A stretch of 64,000 nucleotides of DNA from Hemerocallis citrina. Taxonomy: Eukaryota; Streptophyta; Magnoliopsida; Asparagales; Asphodelaceae. Below are positions 45,053 through 57,114 of this stretch, one piece after another; within the stretch, counting starts at the first letter, position 1; each line of letters opens with the position of its first letter. A model generated the notes under the pieces. That model saw only the letters and a program-made list of their open reading frames with translations. It was not told where the DNA came from and did not search any database. The stretch spans positions 253,497,228 to 253,561,227 of the forward strand of contig CM030358.1 of NCBI GenBank assembly GCA_017893485.1, given 5' to 3'. The translations under genes were made by a program, and so were the position numbers.

Positions 45053-47677
45053 CTAATAACTGGGTTTCTTGACCCAGTCTCTAATATTCTTAGCGCGATC
45101 AAGTTGAGATGACCAGTCAGAACCCAAATCGACTCTACAAACCTTGGCTAAACTAATAAGCATGGAATCATGAATGAAATCAATAATTGCACAATTGAAT
45201 TTTGACTCACCTCCCAAGGCTGAACTGGGGGCTTTAAGCTTGATAGCTGAAACAATCAGATCGTCTTTGGAGATCGGACGGTCCCCATGCTTCTCCCTTT
45301 GATGCGAGCTGCGTCTAAGATCCTCTACCATCTTTTCTTTCCCTTTCCCTTTACCGAAAAGTATGAACCTGAACACCGGTGAGGCCTCCACATTATCCTC
45401 TCTCTCAATATCCCATGCTCTAGCGGCCATAGAAAGGGGTGACTCATCTTCAATGTTTTTAAGAGCATCAATCAAGTCATCATCATTGGGGGAGTCGAAA
45501 CTTACTTTCCCCGAGTCAGAAACATAGTCCCGGTCAGCTTCACCACTATCTCTATCCTCTTCACTCTCATAACTCCTCTTTCTAGACTGAGATGTTAATA
45601 AATCCCCTAGCTTAGCCCTCTTAACATCTTGGGATAGTGATGGCTCTTCATCCGAAAGGGTCAAACTCAAGGGCTGAAGATCCTTGTCTCTAGAGCTGCC
45701 TCCCCTATTGAGATTGGGCCTGCCACAATTAGCTTTCTCTATAATAGCTCTGGGAGGTACATGAGAGTACGCCCTGAGCAAACCAGCCCAGGAATCAATT
45801 TTTTCTCTAGATAGTGAGCTAACATCTCCCCTAAAAAATTGTACAAATACCTCTTGCATAGATTTTTGCATCTGAGTGGAGATTGACGCCCCCTCCCTAA
45901 CAGCATCCCCCAAATCTGAAACTACCTCCTCAAACAATCCCTCACCCAACAACGGATCTGATGCCTTGCGTCGTTGCAGAGGACCATGCGCCGAAGTGAT
46001 CTGTTTAGTAGACTTGACAGTAGAGGAGTGCTCTACAAGTAGTTGCTCTCCCATCCTACAAAATCCTCTAGACATCACATGGCCCAATGGGAGGTGACTT
46101 TTTGCAGTACCTATCACATTAGGATGTACAAACTTCTCCACGTTAGATAAAACCGGACTTAGACTTCTGCATGGGACGTTTCGAATCTGACCCGTTGATT
46201 GGCCCTCATCCAACGGTTGTAGTTCATCCTCAACCTCCGCACCCCTCTCCTATCTACACCCATCAGATTTTACCAGAGCCCCATTTCGTGGAGCTTTACC
46301 ACTCTCGCCCGCCTCCTCTACTGGCGAAAGCTCGACTTCGAGCTCCGCCACCTTCACAGCATATGATCCATTTTCGTTTAGGGGCGTCCTACCCTTGCCC
46401 TTCCACTCTCGCCCCACCGGCACAAATCTCTTAATCACCTCATGAATACCAACCATGAATGTCTTCCATTTGTACACCGATAGAATTTCTGATGGGTAAA
46501 CCGCACCAGAGAGCGAACTAACTCGAATTCTCACCAAATCTAATCTGTTGAGAAACTTAGTAGCCTGGTCGAGCTCTTCGACCCAACCGAAAGATTAGAC
46601 CAGCGCTTGGAAACCCTCCTTACTCCAGCACTCAGCAAGGAAGTTGGATATTAACATCCAACTAGAGCGAAGTCGATCTCTCTTAAACTCCCCGAAGTTG
46701 AGACCCCACCGAGATAGCGCTACGGTGAATCCTTCTCCAGAGAAATACCGCTTGCTCAGAACCATTTGGACCCTCGCCTCCGACGAACACGGAATAAGGA
46801 ATGCATCATCTCTCAATCTCTTAACCGTCCAATCCCACTCTGGCGTCTTTGGCCATCTAGACAGAAGTTCTCTTTTAATGACACCCTCGACAGGATTACC
46901 AAAAGAAACAGCCGCCACTATGCTAAAGTGTAGCCGGTTGCCGCGCTCTTCCATTTTCGCAGTTGGAGTTATAACCGATCTCCGAACTGGCCCATCAAAT
47001 ATCGTCGAGGAAGTAACGATGACTTCCACTTTCTCTGATGACCCCACATTAATCTTAGCCCAAGCTGGTCGGATCCCTTGTGGTGGCTCTGCAGTCCTTT
47101 GCTTAGTCTCAACATTCGTCGCATGCAGTGGGAGAGAAGAACCAGAGCCGTAACCGCACTCCTGCGAAGCTTCCTCTACGACCTTAGCCGGCCACCATTC
47201 GCATTCCGTCGACAAATGACCTCTACGTTTGCACAGGAAACACTTAGTCACCTCCTTGCAATTGGCTTTCCAATGTCCCCACTTGCCGCAGTTGAAGCAA
47301 ATGGGTTCAAGTTCCCCGTTCGACTTTTGTCTGAAACCCTTCGGGATAGTCTCTATCAACGGCGCCTTGTGCTGCGGGCTAGGAACACGCGTCTGCGTTT
47401 TCCAACCGTCCTTCTCCACGAAAACCAGCTTCCCCTTCGCTTTAGGAGCAACCTTGGCCGGCGGTCTGTCTACCTCCATGGGAGAATTGCTCCTGACGGC
47501 CTCGGAGGCAGAGAAGCTTGCCCTACCACCTACATCGCCTCGTAAGGGAGAGGAGGAAGTTGCTGTGGGATGTTAAGGAGAGGTGGAGGTGGTGGAGGAG
47601 GACGGAGAAGATGAGGATAGGGTTAGGGTTTGGTTTTTGATAGAGGAGAGAGAAGTAACTGAATATCGGGAGCTCAT
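45053..47677 (-). pseudogene. L1 ORF1 (zinc-knuckle RNA-binding protein)
   Basis: Starting at ATG 47677 (MSSRYSVTSLSS), one frame of about 875 codons runs to 45053 and is broken only by in-frame stops at about 47573-47575 (TAA), 46595-46597 (TAA) and 46250-46252 (TAG). From the internal Met at 47479 there are two CCHC knuckles: C61-C64-H69-C74 (CFNCGKWGHWKANC) and C80-C83-H88-C93. A DUF4283-like stretch around SRWPKTPEWDWTVKRL and a charged C-terminal region follow. ORF1 proteins coat LINE RNA. No frameshift is seen. Confidence 0.8.
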
Positions 47678-47697
47678 TTTTCCTTGTAGTAGTATAA

Positions 47698-48730
47698 CTT
47701 GTTGCTAGGACAACAGAAGTATAACTTGTACCCAATACATCATAGAAATGAAGGTGTAGCAAATTGCAATAGATGAATCATAATTAATACTTGTCATTTG
47801 CATATACTCCGGCCACACCCACACACGAGTATTTTTGGATTGTACAGTTTGTTTCCTTACATAAATTAGACCAAAAAGTTATTTCATCATCTCACATGCC
47901 TTAGAACTAAAAAAGGTTGATCCAAAAGAAAATTTTGAAGGAGGTTATCCGATTTTTGGGTAAACCTTGATTGGTTTAATGTATTTATCTAGATGCTAAT
48001 TTTGGTTGAGAAAGCTACATCAAAAGAGTGTATACAATCACTCAGTAAAATACTCTATGGACGATACATACCGGTCATCCAGATATCCATTTTTTGGCTT
48101 TTATATCTATCGAATCCTATATATACTATACTAGAAGAACCAAAATGTTTACTAGACTAGGTGAACAGTCTTTTACTTACAGAACAAACTAATTAATTGA
48201 ACAACTTGATGCATGCATCATGCATCAAGTAGTTTCTAATTCGCTTGATGAACAGTCTAAGTTGCTTCTGAGTAGTTAGCCGAACTGAATGATTATATAT
48301 CACGCTATATGAGGGAAATTATTCTCGTAAACATGAAATAGTTACCGCTTTTCTCGATTTGACTTTGTTAATTTCTCTCTTGAATCCACTTCCTATATCA
48401 AGAAATGGAAAGATGCTAACACAAATTGCACACTGATTCGATTAGGTTAGGGTACATGAACCACATAAGTGGGCAAACTTTACAACACAGAAAAGATGGA
48501 AGGATTCAAGCATGAAGCTTTCAAGGAAAGGGGAGAGAGGGTTGTCAATTGTGTTCGCGTGCACTGCAGGAGAGTGTGAATCAAGTGTCATTTCTTTCCA
48601 AGTGATCAAAGACATGACATGATTGATTAAGTCCTAATCCTGGGGGTTCGTCATTTTGTTTTATCTTAATTAAGCACTTAAAAATAGTTTATATAGAGAT
48701 TGGTAGTCGTATGAGGTGGTGATGTTCACA
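47698..48730. other. Unassigned spacer
   Basis: A/T-rich. No gene, TE terminus or repeat pair recognised in about 1 kb. Confidence 0.4.
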
Positions 48731-48733
48731 TTA

Positions 48734-49228
48734 AGACCATCTAAAACCACGAACGCTAGCCATCTTTTAATTTTAGCCAAAATAGTTAATTTAAAAATAA
48801 AAATGTGCTCCAATGAGACTATCAAAACCACTCGCCAAAATAAAATTCTCTAATTTACTCGCCAGATGTGGCAAATTTGTATCGATAGCCAAATTTCCTT
48901 CTGCTTTTTCTGCATCTCAAAAACTCAAAAAAAAAAAAAAACCGCGCTCGATCAGTTCACGCGATCTGTTCACGTGATACTGTTCACACGTATTGTTCGC
49001 GCGATACAATTCTTTTTGAGTTTGGGATTTTTGTTTTGAACTTGGGATTTTTTATGGGCTTTAAATTTATATTTTTGTTTTATTTAATTTTGGGCTTTAA
49101 ATTATCAATGCTTAATAAAAATAGATAACATGGTTGGAGTTGACACTTTTTTCACTAGACAAATTATTTATTTGTTATCTATTTTAGCTAGCCCAAAAAG
49201 CTAGCGTGGTTGGAAAATGCATGACCTG
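48734..49228. mobile_element. Tourist/Harbinger-like MITE candidate
   Basis: TTA lies on both sides (48731-48733, 49229-49231). Left AGACCATCTAAAACCACG and right (reverse) CAGGTCATGCATTTTCCAACCACG are similar, and CGCTAGC follows at each end. The interior contains TTCACGCGATCTGTTCACGTGATACTG-like repeats. No coding sequence. Confidence 0.45.
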
Positions 49229-49397
49229 TTATAGAAAAACGAAACTTTTTAGCCTAACAAATTTTGTCTTTTATATAATCTAGGTTTGGAATTAGGACAC
49301 TTTTCGAGTGTTTGTATCTTTGTTACTTTGTATGAGACGGATTTGCATTTTTAATAAATAATTCTTTAAGTGGTAACATATCATAACAAGGCCGCAG

Positions 49398-49690
49398 TTA
49401 ACATATCATAATGATAAATTCCGGTACTTGGAAAAAAAAATTTAAGTGTAAAATATAAAAATGTACGAGGCCAGAGTTGGATACTACGGCCTCGATATAA
49501 CATAGACAGCAATTCAAAACTGCGGCATTAATTATATGCTTCATAGGACTCCATTTTTAGCATATAAATGAGGCCGCGGTTGTGGATATATCGTGGATGC
49601 AGTTTTCAACTACGGCCTTATATTTTTCACATTTTACACTTAAATTTTTTTTTTTCAAGTGTCGAAATTTAGCATTATATAGTATGTACA
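49398..49690. mobile_element. Fold-back MITE with about 65-bp arms
   Basis: ATAATGATAAATTCCGG ... TTTAAGTGTAAAATATAAAAATG ... GAGGCC pairs with the reverse complement from 49615-49685. The middle repeats GGCCTCGATATAAC and CTGCGGC phrases. Weaker pairing continues outward into CCGCAGTTAACATAT. No target duplication was fixed. Confidence 0.6.
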
Positions 49691-50011
49691 ACTGCGTTCT
49701 CGATATTGAAAAGACCTCAATTCGATACTACAGCCTATGAGTACAGACCTATTTTAAAAATTAGTTTCTAAATAGATCTATTTTGAGAATTAGTTTTAAA
49801 AAGAGATCTATTTGGGAGGGAAAAAACTGTTTTGTGGGGATCCAAGACGAGAGCCCATTTTCAATTTTGTGTTTGAATATTCATTCTGTTAATGAGGATT
49901 TTATCTATTTCAGTCCTCTGTCCTCAAAGTGTCAAAACGACCAAGCTGTCAAAATTTTTTATTTTGTTTTTCATTTTCATTTTTATTGTTTGAAAAACAG
50001 ACATATATATC
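49691..50011. other. Unassigned spacer
   Basis: No gene seen. It ends with ATATC (50007-50011), the left target duplication of the following Copia derivative. Confidence 0.4.
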
Positions 50012-50740
50012 TATTGGGATGGAGTGTGTACAAACACACCAATGGCATAGCGAAATTAAGTAGGGCAATGATGCAGTCGACATAAATGAGACAAACCAAT
50101 TGAACAAACAAGCAAATAGATTCATCAATTAAACACAAACACAACGAGAATTTATCCCGGTTAGCTTTCACTAAATCCGGACGATAAATATAGGAAGATA
50201 CAATATTCAACTAGAAGATATTATAAAGAGTTAATGATTCACTCAATACAAGAAATTAAACTCACTCACCAAGAACTATCTCTCTCTCAGGCCTTTCTTT
50301 GTAATGGAGAAAATATCAATGAAGTACTCATCTCTTATGTTAGAGAAGATTACAATATATAGAAGAAGAATAGAGAGAACCCTAGGTTAATCTTGATTCT
50401 CAATCGTCCGATATAACCTGTAGAAGAAGTAACTGAATATGAGCGGTACGATCAGACTTGGAATTAAAGATTGGGCTGAAACGACCTAACAAATCGAGGC
50501 CCAAAAAGAACACAGTGTCGCGCACGGTCGACCGTACAACAAGACCGGTCGACCGACCTCCTCTCAGCCAAAACCCTGTACAATTGTGATCGGGTGTGCG
50601 GTCTACCGACCAGTCGACCTCCCCTCTTTGACTGTTGCTGTTGTTGTTTTCTCTTCTACTCTCTTTGACACTTCGACATCCGTGCTTCATCGTACATTCT
50701 TCTAATCTGAATCACAAGTATAAAAGATATAATCCTAACA
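50012..50740 (-). repeat. 3' LTR of the Copia derivative
   Basis: Starts TATTGGGATGG (TG eroded to TA) and ends ATAATCCTAACA. It contains GGTCGACCGTAC and GGTCGACCGACC at about 50525-50560 and is uninterrupted, so it serves as the empty-site reference for the right LTR. Confidence 0.8.
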
Positions 50741-51145
50741 ATCTCCACCTTAGATTGCATACGAATGCTATCAACATAATGTGATTACTCATCTCTGAAC
50801 TCTACTAAACTCCACTTGCAAATCAAACTTCGAACAATAGTTTATTCTTCTAGTTGAACAAATCTCTACTCAATCTCACCAATCAGTATACCCCCTCAAG
50901 GACATACCTCATTAGGCGTTATCACGGAGTTGACAACCTCAGCACGAACTCCACCAACATCAAGGCACTCTCTACCTCTTGACGATATTCGAACGTCATG
51001 GTCTCAAATTGATGGTGCTAGTCACGGTAGACCAGATGAGCTTGCGAAAATAACGGGAAAAGAGGTAATGACACCTGTACAGGTATTTTGGATTCCCCAA
51101 ATCTTGTAGAGATTATTTTGGCTTGGCCCAACCACTCTCATACCT

Positions 51146-51558
51146 CTAATCACATTTAGACGACCCTAAAAATAGACAGAACTCCACCTCAAGTTGGCAC
51201 ATACAACCCAGTGCTTCAAGAGTTCCCAAGGAAAACATATTTCGTTTAAGCAGATGAATATGCAAAACTTCCCTTACAGTGAGCATGTTTAGACCTGGCA
51301 TCTTCAACTCAACTGTCCCATCATCTACTACTTCACAAATCTCCCCAGTTTCCGTTCTCACACAATGCCCTGTACTAGACTATAAGTAGAAAATAACTCC
51401 CTCTCGAAGCAATTATGAGAAGAACTTTCTGAGTCAAGAAACCAACTAGAATCCACTTCTAAAGAATTTGAAACAAAAAGACATGAATCACCTGAATCAC
51501 AAGTACTAACCACATAGGTGGTAGATTTTTCATCCTTCGCTCTCTTCTGATTCTGCAA
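51146..51558 (-). pseudogene. Copia protease and pre-integrase remnant
   Basis: 51558-51358 contains SSWFLDSESSSHNCFERELFSTY, where functional Copia has LDSG; Gly is Glu here, which would disable the protease. 51361-51146 contains REVLHIHLLKRNMFSLGTLEALGC, the pre-integrase VLyvP-lk-NLlSVg-L motif. They overlap out of frame, and integrase does not follow. Confidence 0.65.
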
Positions 51559-52025
51559 TTTTCAACAGACTTTCTTGATATGCCCTGACCTCTTACAATT
51601 TCGGTAACAGATCGAATCCTTTTGCATAGCACTTTGTCTTCTATCTGAAGAACCTTCCACTGCTAGACAACTTGGAGTAGACGATGATTTCTGAGTCTCC
51701 TTCCTAAGTTGATTTTCTTCAATGCTTTGATTACATTATCTACCAAAATACTCTGAATATATCAACTTGAAAGCTTTATTTTCCTCACTCACATCCGCGT
51801 TGATCGCATTGAGTTTCGATAGAACCTTGTTGAACTCTGTAATGTGGTCTTGAATATCAGTACCTTCCTTCATTGAGAAACGGAATAACTTTCTCTTCCA
51901 ATGCATCTGATCTATTAACGACGAACCAGAGTAGTCAGCTATGAGTTTTTCCTACAAAATTGCCGTGCCAGTTTCTTCAACAAACCTGCACTTGACCTCG
52001 TCCACCAACGATAGTCGGATTAGAC

Positions 52026-52205
52026 TTACGGCTCTTTTACAATATCATCACAAACATCTTCCTTCATATCGGATGGTTTTTCCTTCTTCTTGAAGGCTAA
52101 CTGTATACATTCTAGAACTAGGACATCATACATGTCTACCTTCCAAAGATTGAAGTTGATCGGTCCGTCGAACTGCTTGATCTTCAAAATACTGTGACCT
52201 GTCAT
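52026..52205 (-). pseudogene. Copia gag N-terminus
   Basis: ATG at 52205, just downstream of the primer site: MTGHSILKIKQFDGPINFNLWKVDMYDVLV, matching the K-F-(D/N)G-NF-x-LWK motif at the start of many Copia gag proteins. It stops after 59 codons; degraded gag continues to about 51570 in broken frames. Confidence 0.65.
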
Positions 52206-52231
52206 CTTAACCAATGGACTCAGCAACCTGA

Positions 52232-52243
52232 AGCTTTGATACC
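52232..52243 (-). other. Primer-binding site
   Basis: The minus strand reads TGGTATCAAAGC, one base from the initiator-Met complement, four bases from the LTR boundary. Confidence 0.7.
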
Positions 52244-52584
52244 ACTTTGTTGGGATGATGTGTCTACAAACACACAAGTGGTGTAGCGGAACTAAGTACA
52301 GCAAGGAGGAAGTGGAAGTAGATGAGACGAATCAATTGAGCAAGCAAACAAATAGATCCACCAATCCGACACAAACACAACGAGGATTTATCTTAGTTAG
52401 CTTTCGCTTAATCCGGACGGAAAATATAGAAAGATATAATATTCACTAGAAAAGATTACAAGGAGTTAATGATTTACTCAATACAAGAAATTAAACTCAT
52501 CCACCAAGAATTATCTATCTCTCAAGTTTCTCTTTGTAATGGAGAAAATATCAATGAAGTACTCATCTCTCATATTGGAGAAAA

Positions 52585-52749
52585 TCTATATAATAAAACA
52601 CAAAGAAAGCTATCAAGTGGCTCTCCTTCAATCCCTCCCAAAATCAAAGGCCCAGATCTAATCTCACAAAACATATTTTCCCCCCAAAAGTTTACCTCCA
52701 AAATTCAAATTCAAATCCCCACCCAAAACAACTCCTTTATTTATTTAAT

Positions 52750-52812
<63 letters not shown>

Positions 52813-53536
52813 TCTATTAAAAAAATACAGAAAATAAATATATATATATTTTTAAAAAGAATTAAAAAACCAAAAAATTTAAAATTTTAAAAACTCTAAA
52901 AATAATTCAAAAAAATTTTAAAAATCAAAAAAATTATAAAAAAAATTACAATTTTTTAAAAAAAAAGTTTAAAATAATAATTTTTAAAAAATATTTAAAA
53001 TTTTAAAAAAATTAAATTTTTTAAATTTTTTGAAATTTTACAAATAAAACTTTAAAATTTTAGAAATAAAACTTTAAAATTTTAAAAATAAAATTCAAAA
53101 ATTAAATGTTTAGATTATTGATATTGTAGATAGCTTCACACCTGCACTTACGTTACCATTGTATTTAGACATGCTTAAAGTGGTTATGGGGTTAGAGTAA
53201 GCTCTATCAAACCTATCGGATGTCGGCTCAATCCGAAGGAAATTATGCAACCTATATGATAATGTCCTTACATAACTATTACAAGCATCTAAAATTGATG
53301 CTGAAGTTAAAAAAAACTCTATGCAGTGTTCCTAACAAACTATATGCATTCTAGGTAAGTTCAAGCTAATGATCAGGAAGGCGATAATTGAGCTTAAAGG
53401 TAGATATACTGCTTCCTCATATAATATGTTTGCTACTTCAATTAATTTGCTGGACCTCCAAAACTATTTTATATAATTAAATCAGGTGCACCGTTCCAAA
53501 GACGTGCCGTAGGCACGTGTCAACGGGCAAACCTAG
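52585..53536 (+). mobile_element. Non-autonomous Helitron, family B, with empty site
   Basis: It begins TCTATATAATAAAACAC after A and ends with hairpin ACGTGCCGTAGGCACGT, then GGGCAAACCTAG before T. The other Copia LTR reads GAGAAGATTACAATATATAG, which is this locus with the Helitron removed between A and T and no duplicated bases. That is direct proof of both boundaries. The inside is a CT tract and very A/T-rich low-complexity DNA. No coding. Confidence 0.85.
52749..52815. repeat. (CT)n microsatellite
   Basis: About 30 CT units within the family-B Helitron, at the same relative place as the CT run at 16580. Confidence 0.9.
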
Positions 53537-53794
53537 TTACAATATATAGAAGAAGAATAGAGAGAACCCTAGGTTAATCTTGATTCTCAGTCGTTCGATA
53601 TAACATATAGAAGAAGTAACTGAATATGAGCGGTACGATCTGACTTGGAGTTGAAGATTAGGTTGAAACGATCTAACAAATCGAGGCCCAAAAAGAACAT
53701 AGCACCACCCACGTCCAACAAGACCGGTCGATCGACCTCCTCTCGGCCAAAATTTTGTACAACTACGGTCGAGTGTGCGGTCGACTAACCAGTC

Positions 53795-54238
53795 TGATCC
53801 AGGTTGGTCGTTGACGACGTCGGCGATTACTGGTGCTCTTCTTCTCGGCATCGCAGCTCGCTGTTGTTCACGACAATGGCAACACAAAAAGAAGAGGATG
53901 AACAAGAAAATCTAAATTCCATTCATGAAGAAGAAGAGTACAGAGTTGGGAATTTTATACACAAAAGACACGACAACTGCACGTGTTCCTACAGGTCGTT
54001 AGGTTGTTATTTAATGGGCCCCACACTTTAATACCCAACTGAATAGCTCCAGCTATCTTAACAGCCGGAGTTTTTACAAAGAACCCCCCTGGAAAACTCA
54101 AATTACTCAACAACTGACACATTCTAACTGATACATCTGATATACTGATTCCTCCTGCGATAGCTGCTGCAACTGGCTTTCTCTTCTTAGTTTCCATTAA
54201 CTCCGGCGCCACTACTGCTCAATCCTTGAGCTGGATCA
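53795..54238 (-). repeat. Gypsy 3' LTR
   Basis: 444 bp, TGATCCAGG ... GCTGGATCA. Adjacent on its right is the polypurine tract (minus AAGGAGGGTGTAT). Confidence 0.9.
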
Positions 54239-55068
54239 ATACACCCTCCTTGAAAAGGCGATTCCAAGGTGTTAAGAAATGTAGGAAATCGCCAGTAAAT
54301 GTCCCAATAACGCTCCCAAGTAGCATCTACCTCCTCCGAATTGTTCCACTGTATAAGAACTTCAGACACAGCAATCCCTTTCTTCGAAACCATACGCCTG
54401 GCCAACACCTGATCTGGTTGTGGAGATTCATTCACAAAGTTAGTGGGTAACGCAGAAGGAGATGCTGCGATGTTACCATTTCGACTAACATGGCCTTTTA
54501 GCTGCGAAATATGAAAAACGTCATGAATTCGCGCATCTGCAGGCAACTTCAAGCGATAAGCAACTGCTCCCACCCTTGCAATAACCTCATAAGGACCATA
54601 GAATAGTGGAGAGAGCTTATGTATGCGGTGTCCCCCAATCGAAACCTGCTTATAGGGTTGAATTTTGAGAAACACCCAACTACCCACTGTGAACTCTTTA
54701 TCCACTCTGTGCATATTGGCTTGCGATTTCATTCTTTCTTGGGCCAACACCAAATTATCCTTCAAAAGTCTCAATGCAGCATCTCTGGAGAGGAGTGTAT
54801 CCTCTACTGCTTGAACTCTTGCAGTGCTTGGTATATATGTCAACAAGGTTGGTGGGGTTCGACCAAAGACAGTTTGATAAGGAGAAGTTTGGGTCGAACT
54901 GTGAACGTGGGTATTATAACAATAGGCAGCCCAATCCAACCACTCCGACCAAGCTTGGGGTTTATAAGCTGTGAAACATCGCAAGTAGGTTTCCAAGACC
55001 CTATTAACAACTTCCGTTTAGCCATCTGACTGTGGATGAAACACCATGCTCATACACAACTTTGTTCC
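54187..55068 (-). pseudogene. Gypsy integrase C-terminus with chromodomain
   Basis: Same frame as the polymerase upstream. TEVVNRVLETYLRCF carries the third catalytic acid (Glu), then CYNTHVHSSTQTSPYQTVFGRTPP, KLSPLFYGPYEVIARVG and a chromodomain-like end VLIQWNNSEEVDATWE, YWDIYWRFPTF. In some elements this tail directs integration to particular chromatin. An in-frame TAA (55018-55020) replaces the Gln of DGQTE, and a TAG sits at 55069-55071, so no full-length integrase can be made. The frame runs into the 3' LTR. Confidence 0.85.
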
Positions 55069-57060
55069 CTACAAAGCCATAAGCTGCTTCCAAAAGTTAG
55101 AAGTAAAGATCGCATCTCGATCACTTACAATACTCTTGGGTAATCCACAAAGCTTAATTACATGATGAAACAAAGCTGCGGCTACTACCTTTGCTGTGTA
55201 AGGATGTCGAAGAGGAATGAAGTGACAAAACTTTGACAATCTATCCACGACCACCAAGATTGTGGTATACCCTGCACTTCGTGGCAATCCCTCAATAAGA
55301 TCCATGCTCAAATCATCCCAAATATTCTCTGGTATAGGAAGAGGTTGAAGTAGGCCTGCAGGTGAAGTACACATATATTTATTTCGCTGACATTCATCAC
55401 AAGAGCGGATGAACTCCTTTAAATCCCTCTTCATACCTTGCCAAAATACCAATTTTTTCAACTGATGCCATGTTTTATCTACCCCCATGTGTCCCCCATG
55501 ATGTGTACAATGTACCTCTTCCAAGAACAATTGCTTCGCAGTGAAGTTAGGACTCAAGAGGATATGGCCTTTAAAATAGTACAATCCTTCAACCAAAGAG
55601 ATCCTATCATCCCCTTCAATGGCTAACTTCTGTTGGAGCTCTTCATAGTAGGGGTTAGTAGTGACCAATTTCTTTACCATAGACAACCAAGTGGGTTGCA
55701 CTACTACAATAGAAGCCAAAGAGGCAGGCTGAGCTTCTTCCTCACCTTCAAATTGCCTAGAAAGACAATCAGCCAGTACATTATCTCTACCCTTCTTGTA
55801 CTCAACTACAAAGTGATACCCATGAAGCTTCATCAACCAAACATGCTGGGCTTCTGTGTATAATTTTTGTTCTAAGAGGTGTTTTAAGGGTTTATGGTCA
55901 GTACGGATAATGAAACTCCTCCCCAACAGATATTGTCGCCACTTCTTCACAGCTAGGAGAATAGCTAGCACCTCCTTTTCATAAGTAGACAAGAGTTTAC
56001 TTTTTCCTTTGAGCTCATGACTGAGGTAAGCAATGGTATGTCTTCGTTGAAGTAGCACAGCCCCCAATCCAGAACCACACGCATCACATTCTAGCTCAAA
56101 AGGAATGGAAAAATCTGGTAGCTGAAGCACAGGTGGAGAAGATAAAGCTTGTTTCATTTGATCAAAAGCAATTTGGGCTTCATGGTGCCAAACAAATGCA
56201 CCTTTCTTAGTCAATTTTACTATGGGCCAAGCTATAGAACTGTATTTTACTATGAATTTGCAGTAATATCCTGTGAGACCAAGAAACCCCCATAGAGCAT
56301 TCAATGACTTAGGTATTGGCCACTCCTGTATAGCTCGAACCTTTTCTAAATCCACTGCAACCCCATGTGCAGATACAACATGTCCTAGATAATGCACTTC
56401 ATTCACTCCGAAAGAACATTTACTGATCTTTGCATATAACTGGTTATCCACAAGAACTTGCAATACCACAGTTAGGTGTTGTATATGAGAAGTTAAGTTT
56501 TTACTGTAGACTAATATATCATCAAAGAAAACCAAAGCAAACTTCCTTAGATGAGGCTTAAAAATTGAATTCATGAGAGATTGAAAAGTAGACGGGGCAT
56601 TAGTCAACCCAAATGGCATGACAAGGAACTCATAATGCCCTTCGTGAGTTCTAAATATTGTTTTGGGCACATCTTCCGCACGCATTCGTATTTGATGATA
56701 CCCACTTCTCAAATCCAACTTACTAAACATCGAAGCACCATGGAGTTCATCAAGTAGCTCATCAATAACAGGTATGAGGAATTTGTCTTTCACAGTTACT
56801 TTATTTAAAGCCCTATAATCAACACACATACGCCAACTACCATCAGGTTTCTTCACCATCACAATGGGTGAGGAGTAGGGACTATGACTTCGTTGTATTA
56901 CTCCTGAGGCCAGCATTTCTATAACTAACTTTTCAATCTCATTCTTATGGTGCCAGGGATATCTATAAGGTCTTAAACTCACTGGTTTACTGCCAGGAAG
57001 AAGGGTGATAATGTGGTCACAGCTATGGTGTGGAGGAAGACCCATATCCTCTTTGAACAC
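55069..57060 (-). pseudogene. Gypsy reverse transcriptase, RNase H and integrase core
   Basis: 663 open codons. RT: residues about 30-200, with LDLRSGYHQIR (115-125) and catalytic FFDD (178-181). RNase H: about 320-440, with ECDACGSGLGAVL, STYEKEVLAI and RTDHKPL. Integrase: zinc-binding HHGGHMGVDKT ... CDECQRNK, then MDLIEGLP (first Asp) and SDRDAIFTSNFW (second Asp). Active-site residues look intact, so this part could still be enzymatically sound, but it is cut off by TAG stops on both sides. Start taken at the open-frame edge; the true start is far upstream in gag. Confidence 0.9.
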
Positions 57061-57114
57061 TATCGCAAACTTATCTAAAATTTGCTGTAGAGGAAGAGGA
57101 ATACTTACAGAGAC

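Larger units (their letters stand above)
40972..47684 (-). mobile_element. Full-length L1-type LINE, decayed
   Basis: A 13-bp target duplication TGTAGTAGTATAA flanks it (40959-40971, 47685-47697). The 3' end is an A-rich tail (T-rich on the plus strand from 40972). Gene order on the minus strand is ORF1 with two zinc knuckles, then ORF2 with AP-endonuclease, reverse transcriptase and a C-terminal CCHC region, as in plant L1. Both frames contain stops. Length (6.7 kb) and the intact 5' end show that reverse transcription ran to completion. Confidence 0.9.

Noticed and set aside
52816..53105. Possible A/T-rich origin or matrix-attachment region
   Set aside because: Simple AAAATTTTAAA low complexity inside a Helitron; nothing beyond base composition supports a function.
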